This document shows positions 1-6,194 of a stretch of 6,317 nucleotides of DNA, piece by piece; the first letter of the stretch is position 1, and the number at the start of each line of letters is the position of its first letter. The notes beneath the pieces were generated by a model, which ran no database searches, was not told the origin of the DNA, and worked only from the letters and a program-made list of their open reading frames with translations. This stretch comes from Alphaproteobacteria bacterium (GTDB lineage Bacteria > Pseudomonadota > Alphaproteobacteria > RF32 > CAG-239). The stretch covers positions 1-6,317 of the forward strand of contig JAGDBT010000094.1 in NCBI GenBank assembly GCA_017958895.1, read 5' to 3'. Made by a program: the position numbers and the translations under genes.

Positions 1-1
1 T

Positions 2-1108
2 ACCAATCTTTATTTTGAACAAATATCGGCCGTTTTTTCGGGTGTTGCCGATTTGAAAAGAGTTTTTCAATATGCCAAAGATCGCCGGTCTTCACAAGGC
101 ACGGGAACATTACTTTTTGTAGATGAAATTCATCGCTTTAACAAGTCGCAACAAGACGGTTTTTTGCCTTATGTGGAAGACGGCACGGTAATTTTGGTGG
201 GCGCAACCACCGAAAATCCTTCTTTTGAACTCAATGCGGCTTTGCTTTCACGTTGTCAGGTTTTTGTCTTAAATCGTTTGACCCCCGATAATTTTGAAGA
301 ACTTTTACAACGGGCAGAAAAAGAAGAGGGTTGCAAACTTCCTATTGATGAAGAAGCACGCGACTTTATAAAAAATATTGCCGACGGTGACGGAAGATAT
401 ATTTTGAATATTGCGGAAAATATATGGTCTTACGCCCAAAACGGAGAAATATTCAGCAAAGATCAGATAATCAATATAATTCGTTCCAGAGCCCCTGTTT
501 ATGATAAGGGAAGCGACGGCCACTATAATCTTATTTCGGCGGTGCATAAATCTATGCGCGGTTCGGATGTGGATGCGGCTTTATATTGGGTTTCAAGAAT
601 GATGATTGCCGGTGAAGATCCGCGCTATATTTTGAGAAGGTTATTGAGATTTTCCATAGAAGATGTTTCTTTAGCCGATCCGAATGCGGTGGCTCAGGCG
701 GTTGCCTGTTGTGATACCTATGAAAGACTCGGTTCACCGGAAGGAGATTTGGCGGTTTTACAATTGACGGCTTATCTGGCAACGGCGCCGAAATCGGCGG
801 CGGTTTATAAAGCCATGGACAGGGCTTATGCGGCAGCGGCCAAAACCGGTTCTTTAATGCCGCCGAAACATATATTGAATGCCCCGACTAAATTGATGAA
901 AGAAATCGGTTACGGCGACGGGTATATTTATGACCAAAATTTGGAAGACGGTTTTTCAGGGCAAAATTATTTTCCGGAAAACATGGACAGGCAAAAATTC
1001 TATTTTCCGGTGGAGCGCGGTTTTGAGAGAGAAATCAAAAAACGTATAGAATATTTTGATAAATTGCGCAAAGAAAAAGCCCAAAAAAATAAAGAAGGAA
1101 ACAATTAA
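2..1108 (+). CDS. rarA: Replication-associated recombination protein A (RarA/MgsA AAA+ ATPase), 5'-truncated by window edge
   Basis: RarA is a AAA+ ATPase related to clamp-loader subunits and RuvB. It acts in the cytoplasm at stalled or gapped replication forks. The frame is open from base 2, giving 368 visible residues; the family is about 430-450 residues, so some 70 N-terminal residues with the Walker A loop lie upstream of the window. The first visible residues (FEQISAVFSGVADLKRVF) are typical internal RarA sequence, so the TTG at base 53 is an internal Leu codon, not a start. Walker B (LLFVDEIHRFNKSQQD), sensor 1 (GATTENPSFELN) and the arginine finger (LLSRC) are present. The C-terminal half matches the MgsA_C tetramerisation region (HYNLISAVHKSMRGSD, DAALYWVSRM, GEDPRYILRRLLRF, APKSAAVYKA). 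It ends directly against the ATG of the next gene, suggesting co-transcription and translational coupling. Identity is very secure. Confidence 0.96.
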   Translation, partial: TNLYFEQISAVFSGVADLKRVFQYAKDRRSSQGTGTLLFVDEIHRFNKSQQDGFLPYVEDGTVILVGATTENPSFELNAALLSRCQVFVLNRLTPDNFEELLQRAEKEEGCKLPIDEEARDFIKNIADGDGRYILNIAENIWSYAQNGEIFSKDQIINIIRSRAPVYDKGSDGHYNLISAVHKSMRGSDVDAALYWVSRMMIAGEDPRYILRRLLRFSIEDVSLADPNAVAQAVACCDTYERLGSPEGDLAVLQLTAYLATAPKSAAVYKAMDRAYAAAAKTGSLMPPKHILNAPTKLMKEIGYGDGYIYDQNLEDGFSGQNYFPENMDRQKFYFPVERGFEREIKKRIEYFDKLRKEKAQKNKEGNN

Positions 1109-2037
1109 ATGACCGGTGTTTCATTGGTAAAAATAAAAGCCGAAGATGACGGCATAAGGTTAAATCGCTGGTTTTGCGGGAATATCCTTCTTTATCTTTG
1201 GCAAGGTTGCAAAAACTTTTAAGAACCAAACAGATAAAAGTTGATGGTAAAAAAGCCGAGACTTCAACCAGATTATCTGCCGGTCAGGAAATTCGTTTAC
1301 CGCCGCTCGATAACGAAAAAGCCGTAAAAGAGGAAAAGGTTTTAAGCCCCAAAGACCTTGATTATATACGGTCAATGGTAATTTATAAGGATAAAGACAT
1401 CATAATCTTAAATAAACCATCGGGTTTGGCGGTGCAGGGCGGAACAAATACCACAAGACATATAGACGGTTTATTGGAAGGACTTTGTTTTGAAAACAAA
1501 GAAAAACCGAAACTTGTGCATCGAATTGATAAAGAAACCAGTGGTATTTTGGTATTGGCGCGTAATCGTAAAGCAGCGGAAATATTAACCAAAGGTTTTA
1601 GAGATAAGACCATAAAAAAGACCTATTTGGCTTTAGTGAGAGGTTGTCCGGATAAAAAAGAAGGAGTTATAAAGCTGCCTTTGGAAAAAGTCGGCGAAAA
1701 AATGACCGTAACGAATGACGGGCAAAAAGCAATTACGGAATATAAGGTTTTAGACTGTGTGGGTAAAAAATTTGCTTTAGTTCAAGCAAGTCCTTTGACC
1801 GGCCGCACACATCAAATCAGAGCACATATGGAAGCCATCGGTGCGCCGATTGCCGGTGATGACGAGTATTTCGGCAAGGAAAGAGAACATCTTAAAAATA
1901 TTGCCGATAAAATGTATTTACACGCTTACAAAATAGATTTATCGGTTATATATGGAAAGACAATGATTATAAAAAGCACACTTCCGGAATATTTTAGTGA
2001 AGCCTGCAAATTTTTGGGATTGGAGATAAAAGAATGA
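1109..2037 (+). CDS. rluC: RluC-type 23S rRNA pseudouridine synthase (RluA family, S4 domain), with an apparent -1 frameshift near its 5' end
   Basis: RluA-family enzymes isomerise specific uridines of 23S rRNA to pseudouridine. Seen: an S4 RNA-binding domain (LQKLLRTKQIKVDGKKAE ... TRLSAGQEIRLPP) followed by the catalytic domain with HRIDKETSGILVLARN (catalytic Asp at codon 1528-1530) and GRTHQIRAHMEAIGAPIAGDD. The natural start is ATG 1109, directly after the rarA stop, with Shine-Dalgarno AAGGAA about 8 bases upstream. That frame encodes MTGVSLVKIKAEDDG then IRLNRWF and soon stops at TAA, with its last codon near 1220. The rest of the protein lies in another frame that is open from about 1150, with TTG 1174 as its first start-like codon. 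Adding one T to the T4 run at 1172-1175 would join them as RLNRWF-LREYPSLSLARLQK, a normal S4 N-terminus, giving 309 residues, close to the family size. It is either a sequencing/assembly error or a real lesion. The RluC target assignment (rather than RluD or another paralog) is inferred from family resemblance. The stop overlaps the next ATG (ATGA). Confidence 0.92.
1169..1177 (+). other. Frameshift site in the pseudouridine synthase gene (T-run 1172-1175)
   Basis: The N-terminal frame (TGG TTT, Trp-Phe) and the downstream frame (TTG CGG GAA TAT, Leu-Arg-Glu-Tyr) meet at four consecutive T residues. Five T residues would make one continuous S4-domain reading frame. The downstream frame has a TGA at 1147-1149, so it cannot supply its own complete N-terminus. 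The sequence does not form a good heptameric -1 slippery site, because re-pairing of the Phe codon would be at GTT. Confidence 0.8.
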
Positions 2038-4178
2038 AAAAACTTTTGAAAACGCTTTTAATTATTTTTTTGGTATTGATTTTTATTTTGGCGGGAATTG
2101 TTGTTTTTTTGAAGTATTCCGATTTGAATAAATACAAGCCGCAAATAGAAAGTATGGCGAAAAAATATGCCAACATAGATATAAAAATCAACGGCGATTT
2201 GGATTTGGGTGTTTCCTTAAAACCAAGTCTGCAATTAAAAGATGTGGTTATTTATAAGCCGGAAAGCGAAGATGTTTTATTGCAGGCGGAAAGAGCGTTG
2301 GCTCAAATATCTTTAATTCCTTTATTGAAAAAACAAATTGTAGTTGATGTGGTTGAATTTGATAATACCGATATTTTTACCGACGAGAAAACCAGTATAA
2401 AAATTAACAATCTGGATTTGAAGGCAGCAGATTTTGCTTCGCCGATAACTTTTTCTTTTGATACCGATATATCAGGCTTAAATATAGCCGGTAAAGGCGA
2501 AACTTCGTCTCTGCAAAAAATTCAGGAAAATGATTATAATAACATAGATTTGAAAACAACCGTCAGCGCGATGGGATATAATCTTGATTTTGACGGTTCT
2601 TTCAGCGGCTTAAAAGATAAAATAACCGCCGCCGGAGATTATATTGTTTCTTTCAAAAATAACAAGATAAACGGTAATGTTTCGGTTGATTTAAGCAACG
2701 AAATTCCTTACATAAAATTAGCGGCGGAGAGCCAAAAAATCAATGTTGCGGATTTTATGAATTCCAAACAGGCAGCTAAAGGCGGTTTAATAAAGAGTGC
2801 AAATGCCGAAGAATATATACCGCAAACAACAATTCCTTACAGTTATCTGCAAATGGTTGATGCGGATATAGATTTCAAAATGGGCGAAATAGCGGTTAAT
2901 CCTGATATAAAAGTCAGTGAGGTTGTAGGTATTGTTAATTTGAAAAACGGCGTATTTAAGGCTGATTTGAATAAAATGATGTTTGAAAATAATCTCATCA
3001 GCGGGCATGTAGAAATAACTTCGCCGAAAAATCTTCCTTATGTGAAATTAAATATAAAAGGCGGCGGTTTTGATTTGGTTAAATTGCAAAAAACCGGCAC
3101 CAAAAAGGCAGATAATACGGGTTGGTTGATTGGTAAAGCCTATGCCTCGGAATTGTTGCCGAATATTGTTATACCTTATCAATATTTACAAATGGCAAAT
3201 GCCGATTTCAGCGCTAAATTAAATACGCTTAAAATAAATCCGGATATTGCGGTTTCCAATGTGTCGCTAAACGGCAGTTTAAAGAACGGAGTTTTGAATA
3301 CTAATGTGGATAATATAACCGCGGGTGACGGAACAGTGAAAGGCAATATAGTGTTGAATGCAAAAAATAAGGCATTGTCCGTAAATTTGAGCGGTAAAAA
3401 TGTTATTTTACAAAACCTGTATAAACCTTTTGCGAGCAGTAACAGCGAAGTGTTTATAAAGAAAGGCGGTAAAAGTAATTTTGAAATAAAGATAAATACC
3501 TCCGGCGATAATACAAATCAATATTTGAGCAACATGAACGGACAAATTATAGCTTTGACTGATGATTCAGTTTTAAAAGTGAAAAGCCTGGAAAAATTAC
3601 AGGGCAATATTTTTGCGCAGATTTTGAGTGTTTTGAAGCTGAATATTTCCGATAAAGATTTGAACTTATCTTGTGCGGTGGTGAGAGGAGATATAAACAA
3701 AGGATTGGTTAATTTCCCGAAAGGAATAGTTTTCAACGCCAGCGATTTCTATTTGGTAAGCAACGGTACGCTTAATTTGAAAAATGATAAATTGGATATG
3801 GAATTGCAGCCGTTTTCGGGCAAAATAACCGATGTAAATATTTCTTCAATATTGGGTAATTTGGTTAAGATAACCGGCACGGTAAGTAATCCGAAAATCG
3901 GCATAAATCAAACGGAAACCGCAAAAAATATTGTGGGAATAATTGCCTCGGGCGGTGTTTATAATGTGGGAGATTTGATGCTTTCCGCTGACGGAGCGCC
4001 TTGTCATACAGCCCTCAAATCGACGAGTTATGCCGATTATTTTAAGGCAGATAATTCCGTAAAAGGTACGGTTTCAAAAGGCTATACCTCAACTCAGGAT
4101 ACCATAAAAAATGTGGGCAAAGATATAAAGAAACAAACAAAAGATTTGAAAAAGCAAATAAAGGGCTTGTTTAAATAA
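2034..4178 (+). CDS. AsmA family protein, inner-membrane anchored, with periplasmic repeats
   Basis: This 714-residue protein belongs to the AsmA family, relatives of TamB, YhdP and YdbH. They are anchored in the inner membrane, reach into the periplasm, and several are implicated in moving phospholipids to the outer membrane. Seen: a short basic start and one hydrophobic segment (about 4-27), then the typical AsmA N-terminal domain with PSLQLKDVVIYKP (64-76) and ALAQISLIPLLKKQIVVDVV (88-107). Residues 250-475 are a tandem duplication of a 113-residue unit (annotated separately). The C-terminal AsmA region follows, including LSCAVVRGDINKG (545-557), GTLNLKNDKLDMELQPFSG (578-596) and ITGTVSNPKIGIN (613-625). 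The last 45 residues are Lys-rich and look amphipathic (KDIKKQTKDLKKQIKGLFK). ATG 2034 has Shine-Dalgarno GGAG 8 bases upstream and overlaps the preceding stop as ATGA. The nearby psd-pssA pair makes a lipid-transfer role attractive, but that is inference. Family assignment is firm; the specific paralog is not known. Confidence 0.9.
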   Translation: MKKLLKTLLIIFLVLIFILAGIVVFLKYSDLNKYKPQIESMAKKYANIDIKINGDLDLGVSLKPSLQLKDVVIYKPESEDVLLQAERALAQISLIPLLKKQIVVDVVEFDNTDIFTDEKTSIKINNLDLKAADFASPITFSFDTDISGLNIAGKGETSSLQKIQENDYNNIDLKTTVSAMGYNLDFDGSFSGLKDKITAAGDYIVSFKNNKINGNVSVDLSNEIPYIKLAAESQKINVADFMNSKQAAKGGLIKSANAEEYIPQTTIPYSYLQMVDADIDFKMGEIAVNPDIKVSEVVGIVNLKNGVFKADLNKMMFENNLISGHVEITSPKNLPYVKLNIKGGGFDLVKLQKTGTKKADNTGWLIGKAYASELLPNIVIPYQYLQMANADFSAKLNTLKINPDIAVSNVSLNGSLKNGVLNTNVDNITAGDGTVKGNIVLNAKNKALSVNLSGKNVILQNLYKPFASSNSEVFIKKGGKSNFEIKINTSGDNTNQYLSNMNGQIIALTDDSVLKVKSLEKLQGNIFAQILSVLKLNISDKDLNLSCAVVRGDINKGLVNFPKGIVFNASDFYLVSNGTLNLKNDKLDMELQPFSGKITDVNISSILGNLVKITGTVSNPKIGINQTETAKNIVGIIASGGVYNVGDLMLSADGAPCHTALKSTSYADYFKADNSVKGTVSKGYTSTQDTIKNVGKDIKKQTKDLKKQIKGLFK
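2781..3119 (+). repeat. Protein-level tandem repeat, unit 1 (AsmA-family residues 250-362)
   Basis: This unit aligns without gaps to the next 113 codons at an offset of exactly 113 residues. Shared positions include the Gly-x-Leu-Ile start, A-x-A-x-E (256-260), IPYxYLQM (267-274), NPDI (289-292), LKNGV (303-307) and Gly324. The DNA of the two copies differs strongly at third codon positions, so the duplication is old. Boundaries are approximate because the phase of the repeat is arbitrary. Confidence 0.8.
3120..3458 (+). repeat. Protein-level tandem repeat, unit 2 (AsmA-family residues 363-475)
   Basis: This is the second copy of the 113-residue unit: GWLI (363-366), A-Y-A-S-E (369-373), IPYQYLQM (380-387), NPDI (402-405), LKNGV (416-420) and Gly437 line up with unit 1 with no gap. 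Similarity is strongest over the first 60 residues and fades toward the end of the unit, where mainly the alternating hydrophobic strand pattern persists. Confidence 0.8.
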
Positions 4179-4180
4179 AA

Positions 4181-4462
4181 ATGGAAAAATGTCTGAAAAT
4201 AAGCGGACGCGTTCAAGGTGTGGGTTTTCGTTTTTGGGCAGTCCGAAAAGCCGCTGAAATCGGCGGCATTTCCGGATATATAAGCAATTTACCGGACGGC
4301 GACGTTTTGGCCTTAATAAAAGGCAACGAAGAAGACTTAAATAAAATGTTGATGCTTTTTCATAAAGGTCCGTTGTTTGCCAGAGTTGATAAAGTGAGCG
4401 ATTGCCCGGAGCTTATATCCTTTTTTCCGGAAGTAGAAAGCGGTGTGTTTAAACGATTTTAA
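4181..4462 (+). CDS. acyP: Acylphosphatase
   Basis: Acylphosphatase hydrolyses carboxyl-phosphate bonds such as those in acetyl phosphate and carbamoyl phosphate. It is a small cytoplasmic enzyme. The 93 residues match the normal family length of about 90-100. Seen: the phosphate-binding loop GRVQGVGFRFW (9-19) with the catalytic Arg17, and GYISNLPDGDV (32-42) with the catalytic Asn36. Further on, KGPLFARVDKV (62-72) fits the conserved GP-x-A-x-V stretch. The gene starts 2 bases after the AsmA-family stop. The best upstream purine stretch (AAGGG, 4161-4165) is about 15 bases away, which is rather far, so translation may depend on coupling to the preceding gene. It is the last gene of the operon and is followed by a strong terminator. 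The sequence shows nothing to suggest loss of activity. Confidence 0.96.
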   Translation: MEKCLKISGRVQGVGFRFWAVRKAAEIGGISGYISNLPDGDVLALIKGNEEDLNKMLMLFHKGPLFARVDKVSDCPELISFFPEVESGVFKRF

Positions 4463-4476
4463 TAAGATTATGTTGT

Positions 4477-4510
4477 AAAAAAAAGCCCCGTTTTGCGGGG
4501 CTTCTTTTTT
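4477..4510. terminator. Bidirectional Rho-independent terminator between convergent operons
   Basis: The 8-bp inverted repeat AAGCCCCG (4483-4490) / CGGGGCTT (4496-4503) has a 5-base loop. It is preceded by a run of eight A (4477-4484) and followed by T-rich sequence (4505-4510), so each strand reads a GC hairpin followed by a T-run. It lies between the stop of acyP (plus) and the stop of pssA (minus), and can end transcription from both sides. The T-tract overlaps the first bases of the pssA stop codon. Confidence 0.93.
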
Positions 4511-5321
4511 ATTTTTGGTATGCTTTTTTATCCTTAAAGAATTTGATAACCGTAAAAGGAATTGTCAACACATAACAAAGCGTAAACAACCCCATGGTCA
4601 ACCACGGATTTGTAAGCAGGCAGCTTATTAAAAGCGCAAACAAGACCATTAAAGGCAACACCAAATTGCTGTTTATTTTGGTTTTTTTAAGAGAAATGGT
4701 CGGGATGCGACTTATCATTAAAAAGGCCACCAAAAGCATTAAGAAAGCGCAAAAATAAGGATTGCGTAAAAACACTTCAAATTCCGGATAATCAAAAGAA
4801 ATCAATATCGGCATCATAGCAATTGCTGAAGCCATCGGGGCCGGCACTCCCACAAAATAGTGCGTCCAATATTCCGGAACCTTTTGATCTTCGAGCATAG
4901 TATTAAATCTGGCTAATCTTAAAGACATGGCGGCGGCGAATAACAATGTTAAAATCCAGCCCCAATGCGGAATGGAATGGACACTCCATTGATACATAAA
5001 AATTGCCGGTCCGACGCCGAAACTCACAAAATCGGATAAAGAATCCAACTCGGCACCGAATTTTGAGGATGCTTTAAGTTTTCGGGCGACCCGACCATCC
5101 AAACCGTCAAAAATAGAGGCCAAAAAAATGCAGACCATAGCCATGGTCCATTTGCCTAAAATAGCATAACGAATAGTTGTTATTCCGGCGCAGAGTGCCA
5201 TCAAGGTAACAATATTCGGAGCCATTTTACGAAACGGCACTTCTTTTAATTTTTTTATGGTTTTATCTTTAATTTCAATCGGTTTTTGATATTTCAAATT
5301 TTCTCTTATTTTTTTATACAT
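4509..5321 (-). CDS. pssA: CDP-diacylglycerol--serine O-phosphatidyltransferase (phosphatidylserine synthase)
   Basis: PssA transfers the phosphatidyl group from CDP-diacylglycerol to L-serine at the inner membrane, giving phosphatidylserine, the precursor of phosphatidylethanolamine. The 270-residue protein carries the complete CDP-alcohol phosphotransferase signature D-x2-D-G-x2-A-R-x8-G-x3-D-x3-D, at Asp72, Asp75-Gly76, Ala79-Arg80, Gly89, Asp93 and Asp97. FGVGPA (101-106), SLRLARFN (133-140) and FVGVPAPMAS (156-165) mark it as the integral-membrane bacterial PssA type rather than a cardiolipin or phosphatidylglycerophosphate synthase. Several hydrophobic segments are visible (roughly 36-54, 58-71, 119-133, 156-176, 188-204, 218-236, 240-259). 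The N-terminus is basic and Lys-rich. The ATG overlaps the psd stop by one base (TAATG) and has a good AAGGAG Shine-Dalgarno sequence about 10 bases upstream. The catalytic residues are all intact, in contrast to the neighbouring psd. Confidence 0.96.
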   Translation of the reverse strand: MYKKIRENLKYQKPIEIKDKTIKKLKEVPFRKMAPNIVTLMALCAGITTIRYAILGKWTMAMVCIFLASIFDGLDGRVARKLKASSKFGAELDSLSDFVSFGVGPAIFMYQWSVHSIPHWGWILTLLFAAAMSLRLARFNTMLEDQKVPEYWTHYFVGVPAPMASAIAMMPILISFDYPEFEVFLRNPYFCAFLMLLVAFLMISRIPTISLKKTKINSNLVLPLMVLFALLISCLLTNPWLTMGLFTLCYVLTIPFTVIKFFKDKKAYQK

Positions 5322-6043
5322 TATCTGATTTCTCCTTCAATTCTGGGAGCATCTGATTTTATATCAGCCATGATTGTTTCACCGGCAACCATTTTTTGGC
5401 CGACACAAACCTGTGGCTGAGTTTTTTCCGGCAAGTATAAGTCAATATAGCCGCCGAAACGTAAAAAGCCGATTTTTTGACCGGTAATTGTTTCTTCGTT
5501 TATTTTGATATTGGAAAGAATTCGTTTAGAACAAAAGACGGTTGTTTGTTGCAAAGCAAAATCAAAACCTTCGCTGTTGCGCAAAGCCAATGATAGTTTT
5601 TCATTATATATATCATCTTTTGTTCGTGAACGGGAAAACATTTTGCCACGGTCATAAAACAGGCTTTTAATCTGAGATTTTATCGGTGAGCGAATGACAT
5701 GTGAGTCAAAAGCGCTGCTGTAAATACAAACCCGAGTGAATTTTTTGTTTTGCAAATTCAAAACATCGGGCCCTTTTTCCTTGGTAATGCTGATTATTAT
5801 ACCGTCAATCGGGGCAATTACGGCTCCGGAAAGAACGGGTGTTACTCTTACGGGATCTCTGAAACTGTAAAAGCACCAAACAGCAACTAAAAAAGAAACA
5901 CAACCGAGAGGAAAACAAAGTATGGCTAAAAACAGAGATATAACCACCATACAGCTTATAAATTTCCAACCGTCTTCATGAATATTAGGAAAAATATAGT
6001 GATGAAGAGATGTATCTGCAGATTTCATTTCAAATGTCCCCAT
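5321..6043 (-). CDS. psd: Phosphatidylserine decarboxylase-related protein lacking the pyruvoyl-forming serine
   Basis: Psd proenzymes cut themselves at a Gly-Ser bond; the Ser becomes a pyruvoyl group that decarboxylates phosphatidylserine to phosphatidylethanolamine. Homology to the short alphaproteobacterial/rickettsial type is clear along the whole 240 residues. There are two hydrophobic segments (about 27-61) ending in SFRDPVRVTP (60-69), then APIDGIII (77-84), FDSHVIRSP (112-120), NEKLSLAL (147-154), GQKIGFLRF (188-196) and YIDLYLP (199-205). Asp80 and His115, matching the Asp and His of the self-cleavage triad, are kept. The site read as FGS in relatives is FGG here (Gly197-Gly198; codon 198 is GGC at 5450-5452), and no Ser, Thr or Cys lies nearby. 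Other changes at usually conserved places are HVNR to HVIR and ARRIV to SKRIL. The ATG at 6043 has a poor ribosome site; ATG at 6028 (MKSAD) has GGGGA 8-9 bases upstream and may be the true start. Activity is therefore doubtful, while family membership is secure. Confidence 0.9.
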   Translation of the reverse strand: MGTFEMKSADTSLHHYIFPNIHEDGWKFISCMVVISLFLAILCFPLGCVSFLVAVWCFYSFRDPVRVTPVLSGAVIAPIDGIIISITKEKGPDVLNLQNKKFTRVCIYSSAFDSHVIRSPIKSQIKSLFYDRGKMFSRSRTKDDIYNEKLSLALRNSEGFDFALQQTTVFCSKRILSNIKINEETITGQKIGFLRFGGYIDLYLPEKTQPQVCVGQKMVAGETIMADIKSDAPRIEGEIR

Positions 6044-6084
6044 AAAATACCGAAACGCTGTTTCTGTCGTATTTTAAGTTAAAC

Positions 6085-6103
6085 AGAGGGCGGTAAACCC
6101 TCT
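6085..6103 (-). promoter_or_regulatory. Hairpin in the likely 5' leader of psd-pssA
   Basis: A 6-bp perfect inverted repeat AGAGGG (6085-6090) / CCCTCT (6098-6103) with a 7-base loop lies 42 bases upstream of the psd start. On the minus strand it is followed only by a weak, interrupted T-stretch, so it is not a convincing terminator. It could affect transcript stability or translation. No known riboswitch or protein-binding consensus is recognised. Confidence 0.4.
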
Positions 6104-6115
6104 TTCCGATAAACA

Positions 6116-6143
6116 ATTAAACATAAATTGCAAAAAAATACAA
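6116..6143 (-). promoter_or_regulatory. Candidate promoter for psd-pssA
   Basis: On the minus strand TTGTAT (6143-6138) and TTTAAT (6121-6116) are separated by 16 bases, a loose sigma-70-like match. It would start transcription near 6108 and give a leader of about 65 bases containing the 6085-6103 hairpin. The region is very AT-rich, so chance matches are common. Confidence 0.3.
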
Positions 6144-6151
6144 GTTTTATG

Positions 6152-6180
6152 TTGCATTTAATAAAAATTTTATGTATAAA
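6152..6180 (+). promoter_or_regulatory. Candidate sigma-70-type promoter of tRNA-Leu
   Basis: TTGCAT (6152-6157) and TATAAA (6175-6180) are separated by the ideal 17 bases. The -10 matches the consensus at 5 of 6 positions and the -35 keeps the TTG core. Transcription would begin around 6187, about 8 bases before the mature tRNA 5' end, which fits a short 5' leader removed by RNase P. It diverges from the psd-pssA promoter region. Confidence 0.6.
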
Positions 6181-6194
6181 AACTTTCAGCAAAT

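Noticed and set aside
53..55. TTG as the start of rarA
   Set aside because: The frame is open back to base 2 and the upstream residues match internal RarA sequence, so the gene simply begins outside the window.
1174..1176. TTG 1174 as the true start of the pseudouridine synthase
   Set aside because: It has no ribosome-binding site and would cut into the S4 domain. The adjacent frame supplies the missing N-terminus with a good Shine-Dalgarno sequence and ATG at 1109.
1165..1180. Programmed ribosomal frameshift in rluC
   Set aside because: There is no proper X-XXY-YYZ slippery heptamer, I noticed no obvious stimulatory structure downstream, and this gene family has no known programmed shift that I can name.
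2787..3008. Minus-strand reading frames inside the AsmA-family gene and other plus-strand genes
   Set aside because: They are short, lie opposite well-supported genes, have no recognisable motifs and are expected by chance in AT-rich sequence.
2790..3150. A-x-A motifs (SANAEE, AYASE) in the AsmA-family protein as signal peptidase sites
   Set aside because: They lie inside the repeat units and lack a preceding hydrophobic helix; they are better explained as conserved repeat positions.
6085..6103. Hairpin upstream of psd as a Rho-independent terminator
   Set aside because: The stem is short and neither strand has a clean T-run after it; no upstream gene would need it on either strand.
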